In this document: in pieces, positions 10,960 through 22,010 of the stretch
Numbering within the stretch: position 1 is the stretch's first letter
Layout: each line of letters begins with the position of its first letter
Source of the DNA: Larix kaempferi
Lineage: Eukaryota > Streptophyta > Pinopsida > Pinales > Pinaceae
Reading direction: 5' to 3'
NCBI GenBank assembly: GCA_027924585.1
Contig: BSBM01000486.1
Coordinates: forward strand, 39,820,001 to 39,884,000
Length of the DNA stretch: 64,000 bases
Position numbers and translations under genes: made by a program
The notes under the pieces: generated by a model
Seen by the model: the letters and a program-made list of their open reading frames with translations, nothing else
Told to the model about the DNA's origin: nothing
Databases searched by the model: none

Positions 10960-12835
10960 TCACAAGTCCAGGGCAGCGATGCCCATATATTCCCTACAAG
11001 AGAATTTCTTAGTAGTAACAGACTTCGTCAATGAGCCTGCAACATTATTCAAGGTGTCAACCTTCTCCAACAAAACCTTCTTGTTTTCAACCATATCTCT
11101 CATAAAGTGGTAGTGCACATCAATATGCTTCATTTTATAATTATAGGCAAGGTTCTTTGCCAAAAATATTGCACTTTGACTATCACAATCTAACGTTACA
11201 ACTTTTTGTACAAACCCAATACCACAACCTCTACAACCATACAGATTCTTTACTTGCATGAGTGATTTACATGTGTTCAACTAATATAGTTGAGAGTACA
11301 ACTACAAGTTGTCTCTTGCTCATCCAACTAATAGCTCCTTCAAATAGGTTAAACTTAAACCGTTAAACACATAATCACTTGTACATCTTTTGCGATCAAT
11401 ATCTCCAGCCCAGTCTACATCAACAAATCCTTGTATATCTATTACTTTCTCTAGTCCAAGTCTTCCGTGGTAGCAGATTGCATAATTTGTAGTGCCACAC
11501 AAATACCTAAAGATCCTCTTTATAGATTTCCAATGCTCCTTCCCTAGTTTTGACATATATCTACTCAAAACTCCCATTGCATAGGAAATGCCCGGTCTAG
11601 TACATACCATTGCATACATCAAACTACCAACAACACTAGCATAGGGAACTAGTGACATGTCTTCTTCCTCTTCTTGTGTCTGGGGACACCGATCTATAGA
11701 TAACTTTACACCTATAGGAATAGGGGCTTTGACCGATTTACATTCCTACATACTAAACCTCTGCAATATCATCTCAACATATTTTCTCTTATTCAACTAG
11801 AGTTTCTTGATTTAACGATCTCTTTTCATCTCCATCCCGAGTATGAAGTTAGCAGCACCAACATCCTTCATGTCAAATTTGGAGGATAGTTACGATTTCA
11901 CCTCCTTGATGACATTCATGTTGTTTTTGGTCAACAACATGTCATCGACATACAGCACTATATTAATGAAGTGATCACCAACCTGCTCGGAATATACACA
12001 GTGATCAACCTTACTTCTCACAAAACCCAATCCAAGGATGGATGTGTCAATCTTTTGGTACCACATCCTAGGAGATTGTTTTAGACCATAAAGGGACTTC
12101 TTTAGCTTGCAGACCAACGTTTTCCTTCCATTCATTGCAAAATCTTCTGGTTGTTTCATGTAGATCTCTTCTTCAAGATCCCCATGTAGGAGTGTTGTCT
12201 TCACATCCATCTACTCTACTTCAAGATCAAAGTAGAACCAGTAGACAAAATGAATCACATAAAAATTAATTTACCAATGGGAGAAAAAATTTCACCAAAA
12301 TCAATTCCTACTACTTGGGAATACCCCTTTGCTCCTAAGCGGGCTTTGTACTTCTCCACTTTATCTTCTGCATTCAACTTCTTTTTAAACAACCATTTGC
12401 TACCAACGGGTTTTCTTCCAGCTAGCAACTCAACTAGATCCCAAGCTTCTTTTTTATCCAAGGCATCCGTTTCTTCAACCATGGCCTTTTTCCAGAGTTT
12501 ACTGGCCTCTAAATGCATTGCTCCCTTAACAATTCTAGCATCATCATCGATAATAGATAAAGCAAAAATAGAATGAAAATCAAGTAGGGAAACCTTTCTA
12601 GTTGCCTTCTTTCTTGAGATGATCTCCTCAAAACTAGAGTATGAGGTTCTTCTTCTTCTTATTCATCTTATTCTGTTGAGTCAAATTCTTCATCCTCCAA
12701 CTCAAACTCTATTTTTTCTAGTTCCATTTCCCTTGGTAGGAATTCCTATTTGGGAACATCTTTAAACCTCTCTAAAAACAACTCTCGATGGTAAACAATC
12801 TTCTTAGTTACTAGGTTCCAAAATCCAGTTTTGAG
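10960..12835 (-). pseudogene. Copia A pol remnant: RT and RNase H
   Basis: Read on the minus strand from 12835: the linker after integrase (NLVTKKIVYHRELF, then acidic residues), RT start (GSKWLFKKKLN, YKARLGAKGYSQ), MDVKTTLLHGDLEEEIYMKQ, SLYGLKQSPRMWYQ and the catalytic LYVDDMLL (11890-12210), then SLMYAMVCTRPGISYAMGVL (11320-11658) and RNase H with DCDSQSAIFLAKN and KHIDVHYHFMRD (10960-11280). The pieces sit in several frames with stops between them, so no full polyprotein can be made. Family signature is clearly Ty1/copia. The body runs directly into the purine tract and the 3' LTR. Confidence 0.9.
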
Positions 12836-13019
12836 GAGATGTAACCAAGGACTTTGACCAATACAAACTCCCTAACTTATCCCACATCTTCTTTGTGTTG
12901 TCTTCTCCAAAGACATTCAACAACACCAAATCTAATAGGAAAAAGTAAAACCAAATCATATTTCTTGTCTTTCTTTCCAGCTTCTCCTAGTCTTCTTGCG
13001 ACATAGCAGTAGGTTTTGT

Positions 13020-13250
13020 ACAGCCTAAGTGGGCTTAATGGTTAAGAACATATGTTTCCTCCTAGGAGGTCATAGGTTCAAATCCAGAGGTGGGTAGGGT
13101 ATGTAAACCTCTATAGACTTTAGCAATTACATCATTGCATAGAGGGGGATCCCTTGTCCCACAAACAAGGGGGTCTCATACTCATACACCAAATTGGTAT
13201 CTGGCTTGGCTGTGACCTTAAAAATAGATTATTATTATTATTATTATTAT
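13020..13250 (+). mobile_element. tRNA-derived SINE inside copia A gag
   Basis: The left part resembles a tRNA with pol III promoter boxes: A box TGGGCTTAATGG at 13030-13041 and B box GGTTCAAATCC at 13075-13085. The right part is unrelated sequence ending in a (ATT)n tail at 13228-13250. Cutting it out rejoins gag almost exactly (GGTTTTGT next to CCACAAC on the plus strand). No target duplication is visible, which is unusual for a SINE. It is oriented opposite to the host element. Confidence 0.78.
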
Positions 13251-13299
13251 CCACAACAACCCACTATTCTCTATCTACAAGAAGATCTTCCATCTTGAG

Positions 13300-13410
13300 C
13301 AATGTTGCACGACTCGGACTCGGCAAAGACTCGGCTGGCATATGACTCGTGGACTCGGGGAAAACTCGGGAAAGACTCGGGACAGACTCGGCAAGACTCG
13401 GCAAATAGGA
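13300..13410 (+). repeat. Subterminal ACTCGG repeats, left end
   Basis: ACTCGG or close variants recur about ten times in 110 bases. Inverse-type CGAGT motifs fill the other end (14255-14430). Confidence 0.85.
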
Positions 13411-13593
13411 AAAAAAATAAAAATATTGTACATTTCGAGAACGAAAAGAAGTTAAAAGCATTTCCACTCAGAGAGAAGATATATAACTAGTTTGATCAGT
13501 TAATGAATACCACAATGTTCCATAAGAGAAATTATAATACATTTCACCAGTGACTGCCCTATGGCTGAGTACTTAGCAACAGGGACCATAGGG

Positions 13594-13752
13594 AAAATTT
13601 TAAATTATAATTTGTTTTTCATTTTAAATTTGTAATTTTTTTATGGGCAAATGCCCTTTGGGAGCCACAGGGCAGCCATGTCCCAAAGGGCATTTGCCCA
13701 TACAAATATTACAAATTTAAAATGAAAAACAAATTATAATTTAAAATTTAAA
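13594..13752. repeat. Long palindrome (fold-back) inside the hAT-like element
   Basis: Arms of about 70 bases, including GGGCAAATGCCCTTTGGG and its inverse, surround a 19-base loop. They are nearly perfect (one or two small differences). It could be a separate fold-back MITE or an internal structure of the transposon. Confidence 0.88.
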
Positions 13753-13974
13753 AAAAAATTACTAACACTATTATACTATACTACTCTAATATTAAATTTA
13801 TAATTGTAAAACAATATTAAACTAAAAGAAAAGTCATACTATTTATTAAAAAAACAAAAAAAATGAAAATATTTGTTTGTTGAAAATACTAAATAGCTTA
13901 TATAGTGTCATATTGTAATACATATTGTATTGGCACCGTATTACTGTATTTGTTTTTTTATACAGCGGAAGTCC

Positions 13975-14130
13975 ACGAACGAGCCCGCCACGAACAAGCC
14001 CACCACGACAGCCGAGGCACCACGATTTGCAAATATCAAAAACGACAGCTGAGGCACCACGATTTGCAAATATAAAAAAACGATAGCCGAGATCCACGAA
14101 CGAGCCCACCACGACAGCCGAGGCTCGAGC
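13975..14130 (+). repeat. Tandem repeat, GCCGAGGCACCACGATTTGC unit
   Basis: Two close copies (about 45-50 bp apart) of a block containing ACGACAGCCGAGGCACCACG, with further partial copies around CACGAACGAGCCC. Confidence 0.75.
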
Positions 14131-14629
14131 AAGCTGCGATGGTCCACGAACGAGCCTGCCACCACAAACGAGCCCACCACCACAAGTCGACCACCAAATT
14201 TTTAGGGTCGGGTAATCACGGATCTGCGGCGTCCACCCTTTTTTTCACGGAGGTCACCCGAGTTTGCCTGACGCGAGTCCCCCGAGTTTGCTCGAGTCCG
14301 GCCGAGTCTGCGAGTTGGGACGAGTATGCAGGCAGCCGCGAGTCTAGGGCCGAGTTAGTGGCGATTAACCGGCGTGGGAGTCCACTCGTCCAGACTCGCG
14401 AGTACTCGCGAGTCCAGGACGAGTCGTGCTTCACTGATCTTGAGTTTCCATGGTTCCAAGCTCTGACCGTTAAATTTCTCGATCTCAATTCTAAAACTGC
14501 TCTTCATTCTCTTTTAACACACGAATCACCACCACAAAGCTCCCACTAAACCCAGGTTTATCACATACCCAACAAATCAAACCCATTGCAACAAAGGCAT
14601 CCCCCTGAAACCAACAAGCCAATAATTGA

Positions 14630-14643
14630 GCTCTTATACAAAA
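14630..14643 (-). promoter_or_regulatory. Degenerate primer binding site of copia A
   Basis: On the minus strand TTTTGTATAAGAGC directly follows the 5' LTR. It matches the usual copia TTTGGTATCAGAGC (initiator tRNA-Met) at 12 of 14 positions. Confidence 0.7.
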
Positions 14644-15080
14644 TGTAAGGTTTCAAACTTGTGAAGTGAAACAAAGCATACAAATTCTGAAGCAAAACAA
14701 AAATTAAACAATGGCAAACTCACAGTACATATAGATTTACCCTAGAAACCCTTAACCAAGAAAACCAACCAAACTTAGAGGTACACCTCTCTCTTTCCCA
14801 TTGTATTTATTTAACCATTCACAATACAATACTTACGTATTCCCCAACATCCAAAACCCTAATCCATCAACCTAGATTAGATCACAACCCCAATCCCTTA
14901 ATCGGGATTAAATTACACATTGGACCGAAAAGTACAAAACAACCCAAAAAAAATCAGGGCGCTGCTGCCTGCCCATGCATTCCCCCCCTTGAGCGCACGC
15001 GATGCATACGAAAATTACTACACAAGGGAGGATCTGACTTTAGTGCAACCCACATGCAAAGAATATAACAGATACCAACA
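14644..15080 (-). repeat. 5' LTR of copia A
   Basis: The LTR starts TGTTGGTATC on the minus strand at 15080 and ends ACCTTACA. It is clearly related to 10329-10911 but lacks the internal duplication. Confidence 0.86.
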
Positions 15081-15085
15081 ACCTA

Positions 15086-16120
15086 AAAACATAAACGGTG
15101 AAATTTTAGAGGATACCATAGTAATAAAAAGGTGTTAATAGAAACAAAAAGTTCAGCTACACATTTTCTTTGGCCTAACTATTTAATGGAGCGTACTTTT
15201 TCAGGTTTGTAGTCAATGTTGACCACAAATTACAAATTTTATTAAATTATTTTAAACTAAAAATCAGAGTCAAAAATAGACCATAGTTTGAATTAGTTAT
15301 GCCTCGTAAGGTGTTGCATATCTTGAATGGGACACAAATAGGTATATCTTCCAAAAATAAATATTATAGGACGCTTTCTTACCATTCTTCAAAAAAAATT
15401 GCATGAGCCACGTTTTACCCTTTTCCCAACAGTGCTACTATGAATGATACCAAAAACGAACATAGCACTAGAAGCATACCAGACAAGTAACAGGACATGA
15501 AGCTTGCAGACATGACAAAAATTGGGAGCAGAAATTACACAATTAGAGCATATGCCAAAAAGCGATTGAGCTCTTTGAGACAAGCTAAAATATCAAAGGA
15601 AAGAAAGAGAGTAACAAGTCACGTACATAAGGCTCATGTTATATTTACTGGGGAGTAATTTTCAATTTTTCAATCAATCTGCAGAGATTGATGCATACAG
15701 CATAAGCATATTAACAGCATACGACTGATGCATTCTGCATTTTGCAAACACTCCTCTTCTTGAAAGGAATATTTTGATCCCTAATTTTGGCAAAGAAAGG
15801 ATGTCCAGAAGCAACTACGAATGTGATGGGCATAAGGTAAATGATAAACCTAAGTCTGCATAATATATGGCAGCTCACAAAAATGAGAGTTACATTTTGA
15901 AATGGGAAAATGTGAAACTTTGGACAACATCACATTATGTCACTGTCTTCTGCCTGGGAGAAACCAGATCAAGCAAGGATCAGTTCCAACTTCCAACTAA
16001 GGAAAAGGGCAAAAAGAAGGGAAAAGTAGATCAATATGCCAACTAAAGTTGACCTGAACTTTCTTGAGGTAGTGTCATTTTTAATACTTTGGAAAGCAGT
16101 CTGTCAATGCATTAATACAA
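15086..16120. other. Non-coding sequence, no feature seen
   Basis: No recognisable gene, element end or repeat. It leads into the tandem exon-like array. Confidence 0.4.
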
Positions 16121-17010
16121 ACCAGAGACATCCTCACACGAATGTAGTTGGTTCAAAGCAAATTTTGGATGAGCTACGAAACGGTCAATCCTGAAATTTG
16201 ATTTGGCTGTTTTCTCTTGGATTGGTTTTCCTGGTTGTCTGAATATTCTGTTGAGCGTTTTCGTAAATGTCTAACTTTATATTTATAAGTCATGATATTT
16301 AGTTGAGAAAAAAAAGTTTATGTCAATTACATGCCTTGTATTGTTTGAACTCTATTAGCGCTCCAACCAGAGGCATCCTCACATGATTCTAGTTGGTTCA
16401 ACAGAAATTTTGGATGAACCAAGAAGACATCAAGCCCCAGGATTCATTTGGTTGTTTTCTCTTCGATTGGTTTTCCTGGTTGTCTGAAAACCGTTGGTTC
16501 TGTTGAGGATCCTTATAAATGTGTTACTTTGTAAATCATATTATTGAGTTGATAAAAAGAACATGCCTTGTAATGATTGAACTCTTTTAATGTTCCACGC
16601 CAGAGGCATACTCACATGATTCTAGTTGGTTCAACAGAAATTTTGGATGATGAGAAGACATCAAGCCCTGAAATTTCATTTGGTTATTTTCTCTTAGATG
16701 GATTTTCCTGGTTGTATGAAAACCAGGTTATGTTGAGTCTCCTCATCAATGTGTCACTTTGTAAGCTGTCTTGAGTTCATAAAATAATGACTTTAAGTCA
16801 ATTACATGCCTTGTAATGTTTGAAATATGTTATGTTCCTCACCAGAGACATATTCACGTGATTCTAATTGGTACAACAGAAAATTTGGATAAGCTAAGAA
16901 GAGGTCAAGCTCTACAATTTCATTTGGTTGTTTTGAAAACGGACTTGGAGAACATACATCCACTCTGCAAGGTGATTGCAGATAATGATCTTTTGTGCTC
17001 ATTCTGATGA
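16121..17010 (+). repeat. Four tandem copies of a ~240-bp exon-like unit
   Basis: Units start with (A)CCAGAG(A/G)CAT at 16121, 16366, 16599 and 16841 (spacing 245, 233, 242). Each holds a conserved block around ATTTTGGATGA and CATTTGGTTGTTTTCTC. Copy 4 contains a clean open exon (listed separately); copies 1-3 are diverged and broken after about 85 bases of the exon. No terminal repeats of a transposon are seen. Confidence 0.85.
16846..16971 (+). CDS. Putative exon, product not recognised
   Basis: The segment lies between an acceptor (CCTCACCAG) and a donor (TGCAAG/GTGATT). It is exactly 126 nt, 42 codons, phase 0 at both sides, with no stop. The translation includes HVILIGTTENLDKLRRGQAL and FHLVVLKTDLENIHPL, with the look of a globular conserved protein, but I cannot name the family. 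It is the fourth unit of a tandem array whose other units are degenerate, so the array probably arose by repeated duplication of an exon with its flanking intron. No neighbouring exons of the same gene were found. It may be a relic of a gene rather than an active one. Confidence 0.4.
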
Positions 17011-17302
17011 AGCACAATTAAGATGAGATTCCTATATGAGAATATGGCATTATTTGAGTTAATTTAATTTTCAAAAACATGTGCATTGTGTTTAGGACTC
17101 TGAAGTTTGAACATCATAATTTGTATCCATGAAATTCTTTTTCTTGAAGGCATGCATCATGCATGCATTATACAAAAAAATAGAATAACTAGAAATTGCC
17201 TGTCCATATTGCAAAGATTACAATTGTGTATCTTGGCAAGTCGAATATGAAAACTGACCCTTAAAAATAAAAAAATTCCCGATTAGTTGAGTTAAATTTT
17301 AT

Positions 17303-17470
17303 TACGTTTTATCCAACAATCGGTGACTACAACATTGTCACTAGGTACATCTTCTCGTATTTAAGTTTTATCCAACAATCGGTGGTTCCAACATTATCAC
17401 TGGGTGCATCTTGCGTATTTATGTTTTATCCAGCAATCAGTGATAACATTATCACAAGGTACATCTTATC
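17303..17470 (+). repeat. Tandem repeat, about 59-bp unit, three copies
   Basis: GTTTTATCCAACAATCGGTG (or a close form) recurs at about 17305, 17365 and 17423, each followed by an AACATT(G/A)TCAC block and ACATCTT. Confidence 0.82.
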
Positions 17471-18655
17471 ATCGCATGATTGTGTCTATTAGGAAAATCT
17501 AATATAGGCATATATTAACCACTGAAAATTTCAATAAGCTCAGATTAGCAATTAAGACCAAACATGTTGAGATCTTTGCAACATAATGACTGGTGGGTTT
17601 TGTTTGGAACAGTGGATGCTTGTAGAGAGATGACTGTTTGTGTTGCGTCCTCTCAGGGATAGGGTTAAACTCAGTGACAAGGCTATCTAGAATTCTTGGT
17701 ATGTTGACTTTATATATCAGAATGTGTGTCAGCCTTCACGGCCAGCCCTCGCTTCAAGGCATGTAGAGGCAGACTAATGGGTCAGCCCTCCCTTCGAGTG
17801 GTTTTGTTGGATCCTTTCGGGGAGGGTGATATGGAGAAAGTCTCAGGTCACCGGGACCACTATAAGTGATTGTAAGCTGCCAGTATGTGATGATCGAAAC
17901 TTCATAAGTGGCTGTTGCGGACGTCCCAATCCACGGTGAGGACATGGGTGACTAATAAGCACAGTTACATTTGAGCCTCGAGCTTCACTAGCTCAAAATC
18001 CAAAGGACAAAAAAATTTCACAGGGTGTACAAGAGATCAGAGAGATAGCATTTACCAGATTGGTGTGATTTCAATCATATAGGAATCGAGTTAAGACCAC
18101 AGATGTAACTATTACAAGGAATCAAATCCGACGCAGGGCATAGCAAGCCCCCAGTCAAAGTCTCACAGTAATAGTAGGGGCTGCCATGACAAAATAGAAA
18201 GTTCAAATTCAAGTGGCCGCCTTCAAGAAGCATAGAGCATACAGGTATGAATTACACTTCAAGAAAACAAACGCAAAGCAAAGCGAATGGGATGTCAGTT
18301 CAATGCCATCCATCCAGGGGAGGCCCCCTAATCCCCAGTTGACGCCAGGTGCAAGTCCTTAGCAATTATGGTGAAAAAAATACCGAATGTTGTGGCACCA
18401 GCCAGGTTGATCGTTCATGAGTGGCTGAGTTCGCAAAAGTGGACTGTCAGAGTTTAAATTATTTCTATGTAACAATGAAGTGTCATTTGTGGAAAAAATA
18501 AAACGAAAAGGAGTTAAATGTGGGTATGAACAAATATAAAAACAAGCGAACAGATGTTAAATGTAGGTATGAACGCTCAGCAAATAATAAAATATATGCC
18601 ACTTTGTAAAACTTCTAAACCCTTGTAGATGGGTTTCAACTTTAAAGCAACTCAC
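17471..18655. other. Non-coding sequence, no clear feature
   Basis: The part from 17640 to 18000 is more GC-rich than its surroundings and may be an old mobile element, but I find no ends, promoter boxes or coding motifs. Confidence 0.35.
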
Positions 18656-18735
18656 CTTGATTTTGAGGCCATGGTTGTCTCTGAGCTTCAAATAAGATGT
18701 GCTGTCGAAGTCCTCACTGCCATGCTTGAAATCAG
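18656..18735 (-). other. Weak exon candidate
   Basis: The segment lies between TTGTACAG and a consensus donor (ATCAAG/GTGAGT) on the minus strand. It is open as FKHGSEDFDSTSYLKLRDNH in the frame ending in phase 0. The family is not recognised. Its phase does not fit the candidate at 19270 by direct splicing. Confidence 0.28.
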
Positions 18736-19269
18736 CTGTACAAGCAAAAACCTCTATGAAACTCCAGAACAAACAGCTGCCCAAATTGATGACGGACTTA
18801 GATTAGATCCAGTAACTCAGATTGGGTATTCGCCAATAATAATAATACCTTCAAACTACACCCAAAACACACTGTCGATTCAGTTAACTAATTATTGATA
18901 AATGGTTATATTCCAATGCTCCCATTTAGATCCAGGAATTCAAATTGGGCGTTCACATAAATACAAAAAAAAAACACATTCTAACACATTTAAACTATAC
19001 CCAATAGAATGAACGGGTCCTCTACCAGCACAAAGGCCGAATTCCTGCAGCAGTCAGCCTGTGAAGTTGCAGTGAAAGAGCAGGGATTCGGCATTGTTAT
19101 TGAAACTGTAAAGGTTATTTAACACATGAAATGGGTTTTCAATGTACGAAATGCTCAACTGAAGCAATCTGCGATCTAAAGTCACCTCCGTAATGAAAAT
19201 TTTAAAAAATAGATACAAAAAGCAGATAACGGGGCCTGCGCTGGATGCATTTCTCACGGGGGCGCTTAC

Positions 19270-19395
19270 TTCCACGACGTGAAAGTACTGGGCAGCATCA
19301 GGTGGACGTGCATCCCGAACAGCCTGCGTAATCTGCTCCATGAAATTTTGTTTGTAATTATAATTAATTGGCCTTCGTTTTCCTGAAATTTTCAT
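19270..19395 (-). other. Weak first-exon candidate
   Basis: An ATG at 19395 (or an in-frame one at 19341) opens a frame that reaches a donor GTGGAA/GTAAGC. The shorter form is 24 codons (MEQITQAVRDARPPDAAQYF followed by four residues) and is less biased than the AT-rich surroundings. No known family is recognised. Confidence 0.28.
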
Positions 19396-20790
19396 ACAGA
19401 TGCTCTGATTTCAAAATCAATGGAGGGTTTTTACTAATTACAATGGAAACCAGCAACTAAGCAACTAATTTCACCGGAAAAAAAATACATTAAACCCGGA
19501 TCTGGCGTGGCTTTTTGAAGATTTTATGAGAGCAAAGTCAAATGTATTAGTTTTTAAAAGAAATATGGTTGCAGTCTTGCAGATATTTTCTTTGGCTACG
19601 AAGGTTCTTTGTTTTTGGGGATTTGTGAAAGAGACACCATCGCATCTTTTACCCGAGAAAGAATGAATTTTTTTGAACGAATCATTAGACGGAGAGCCAT
19701 TGTATTAAGTTCCACTTCTCATTTACAAGACCACAATTCAAAGAACCACTCTTAGGTGGTCTTTATATTTTTGTTTTGATTTTTTTTTAATTGTTATTTG
19801 CTATATACTAAGAAATTGAAAGAATTTGGAGAATGAAGTTTGATTTTTTTATTTAAATTTAATTCTTATTTTCTAGTTTAAAATTTAGTTCTAGTTGTAT
19901 TTTTCTAATTTAAAATCAAGTTTTAGAAAAGAAAAGTTAGGTTTTGATAATATGGTTTTTAAAAATAAGCACATTCTATTTCCTTATTATAAGTTGGTTT
20001 ATATTTTTTAATTTAAAGCTAAGTTTTAGAAAAGAAAAGTTAGGTTTTGATATTTTGGTTTTAAATTATTTGTACATTTCATTCTCTTGATTTGTAAGAG
20101 TTTAAAGAGATATTAAATTTATTTTTCTATTTAAAGGCATATTTGATATTTTAGGTTAAATTGAAGCACCAAGAGGGGAAAAAAAAGGCAAAGTCAATTC
20201 TGAAAGAGAAATTGAATTTATTTTTAAGGGGCAAAAACATGGGGAAGTTGCTAAAAGCATCTACTATTCTATGGATCAAAAAGTCCATATGGATGGATGA
20301 ATTAAATGACCTAGTCATCGTACAATATGGAAATCAATTTGTACAACATCTATATATGTGAAATCAATATTGTTTTAGGCTATATGGACACCCATCACCA
20401 AAGATTGGGCTGTACAATATGGGTTGAACATTCATCTTCAATTTTTTTAGTTAAATTTGATCAATTTGTAGCATTTATGCCTTTTTTTCAAAAAAAATCT
20501 CCATTTGTAGAAATATGGTAGATTTGTGCAGATGTATCTATTTTTTTCCAATATTTGAAAATTGGGAAAGGGAAGAGTAGATTTGTAACTATAAGTCTCT
20601 ATTTCAACAACATATTTGATTTTTTAGCAATGGATAGGTTGAATTTTTTTGCTAAAAATGGATAGTTTCTCTAATATCATGTTGGAAGATAACTAGAAGT
20701 TTTCTAGAAAAAAAATAATACATAGAAACAATATTGTTAACCAATTTTTAGTGCATATGTTTAGATCAATGTGTTTCGGGGAAGGAAACC
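19396..20790. other. AT-rich non-coding sequence with a diverged duplication
   Basis: Blocks sharing AGTTTTAGAAAAGAAAAGTT followed by AGGTTTTGATA occur near 19918 and 20025, suggesting an old tandem duplication. This stretch may include the 5' leader of copia B; no LTR is recognised. Confidence 0.45.
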
Positions 20791-22010
20791 CAACCTACAA
20801 TGGCAAAAAAAAGACTAGGACAAGTTTGATAAGCGAAACAAGGAAGCAATAATACTTATAAAACTCTCTATGATCAATGAAGTGCTACCATAAGTGCAAA
20901 TTGGTAGTGATGTAGTAGGAATTATAAGAAGCTAAATGCATTACATGAAACCTCACATAAAGGTGGTGCCCTCTTCCTTAACAATGTATTGCTTTTAATC
21001 AAAATGGATAAATGAATCTTCACACAACCATCTTGTAAATACCAAAGATATTAGAGACTATCAAAAGCAATTGGAGGATGGAATATGCAAGCATAAGATA
21101 TGATGTTAATCACAACCCTCGATATTATTTATGTTGACATCAACCTAAGGTTTGAAAAGTTGAGCTCTAAACTCTTGTAGCAAGGCATGTGGAAAAAGTA
21201 GTTTGGCACGGGGAATAAGGGTTCAAAGATAGCTTTGGAAACAAACTTTCAAGGAACGGGTAAGATTGCTAAGAAGACTAAGGGGGGAATAGAAAGGGAG
21301 GCAACAAGAAAAATGCATCATAAAATCAAAAAACTTTTAAATATCATTGTTGTGGAAAATTAGGCTATAAGAAGAAGTTTTGCAAGAAATAGTTATGGCA
21401 TGAGAAAAATAACCAAGGGTTTGAGAAGTTGGTCTATGTCATAGGACATAAGGAAGATGAGGGTCTTTGTGTTTATGGCCAAGGATAAAACAAACAATGT
21501 GAAAACATCTTTGTGGTACATAGAATTGGTTGCATCTTGTCATTTTACCAATAAGGAAGATTGATATATTAATTATGTTGCTAACATATCTTCCATTGAC
21601 CTTGTGTATTTTAGCGTGGGGAGGAACCTTATTAGGTAAAAAGTCGATTTTCCTTAATGCCTACTATGTTATAAAAAGGGAGAAGAGTATACTTTTTGAA
21701 AGCGAGATTTTAAAGCACAGCCCCCACTTACATGTGATATTCAACTACCAGAAATGTTAATTTGTTGATAAGGTTAGTAAGAAGAAAAATGCTCTTGGTA
21801 TTGAATACAGTGGTTTTTTCAAGTTGGTTGATGTAGGGGTGGTGAAAGAGCAAGCTTGATGGATAAGAGTGATGAAAATTGTAGTTTGCTTTAGCATCAA
21901 ATGGGAAAGTATAAATTTGAAATATCTTTCTTATTTGGTGAAAGAAAGTTTGGTGTATGGCCTTCTAGAGGTTAGAATCATCAATGAGTTTGTGGAAGCA
22001 TCATGGGACT
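20790..22010 (+). pseudogene. Copia B remnant, gag to pre-integrase
   Basis: Decayed Ty1/copia gag and protease with many stops and frame changes. Recognisable landmarks: a zinc knuckle near 21345-21390 (YHCCGKLGYKKKFCKK), a protease region near 21515-21555 (LWYIELVASCHFTNKED, where the usual active-site DSGA has been lost), and pre-integrase sequence up to VRIINEFVEA near 21975-22000. It stops at the LINE insertion and the same element resumes as integrase at 29069. LTRs of this element were not found. Confidence 0.72.

Larger units (their letters stand above)
13300..14436. mobile_element. hAT-like non-autonomous transposon, TSD ATCTTGAG
   Basis: The 1137-bp element is flanked by perfect 8-bp copies ATCTTGAG at 13292-13299 and 14437-14444. 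The ends are inverted (CAATGTTGCACGACTCG and, inverse of the right end, CAGTGAAGCACGACTCG; 14 of 17 match). Both subterminal regions are crowded with GACTCG/CGAGT motifs, as expected for transposase binding sites in hAT elements. There is no transposase; open frames inside are repeat-driven. Internally it has a large palindrome (13594-13752) and a tandem repeat (13975-14130). Removing it restores the gag frame of copia A. Confidence 0.88.
12840..14507 (-). pseudogene. Copia A gag remnant, split by two insertions
   Basis: The start codon is at 14507, followed by IEIEKFNGQSLEPWKLK. The frame is cut at 14436 by a hAT-like element and resumes at 13299 with MEDLLVDRE and WVVV. It is cut again at 13250 by a SINE and resumes at 13019 with TAMSQED, then GEDNTKKMWDKLGSLY. 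These are typical N-terminal gag blocks of plant copia elements (UBN2/DUF4219 type). At about 12840-12860 gag passes straight into the post-integrase linker, so an internal deletion removed zinc knuckle, protease and integrase. Stops and one-base indels are also present. Confidence 0.82.
10329..15080 (-). mobile_element. Ty1/copia element A, internally deleted, TSD ACCTA
   Basis: Two related LTRs (10329-10911 and 14644-15080) flank a minus-strand copia body, and the whole is bounded by perfect ACCTA copies at 10324-10328 and 15081-15085. Order on the minus strand: 5' LTR, degenerate tRNA-Met-type PBS, gag start, hAT-like insertion, gag, SINE insertion, gag, abrupt junction to the linker before RT, RT, RNase H, purine tract, 3' LTR. 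The rest of gag, the protease and most of integrase are missing. The element is dead and old enough to have received two later insertions. Removing the SINE and the hAT-like element leaves about 3.4 kb. Confidence 0.88.

Noticed and set aside
13030-13090. tRNA gene
   Set aside because: The A and B boxes are present but there is no cloverleaf with paired acceptor stem, and the sequence goes on into a SINE body and ATT tail.
14139-14549. 136-codon plus-strand open frame
   Set aside because: It is created by the CGAGT-type subterminal repeats of the hAT-like element and then runs antisense through copia A gag.
16121-17470. CRISPR-like or satellite array
   Set aside because: Repeats are long, diverged and have no spacers. 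They are eukaryotic tandem duplications.
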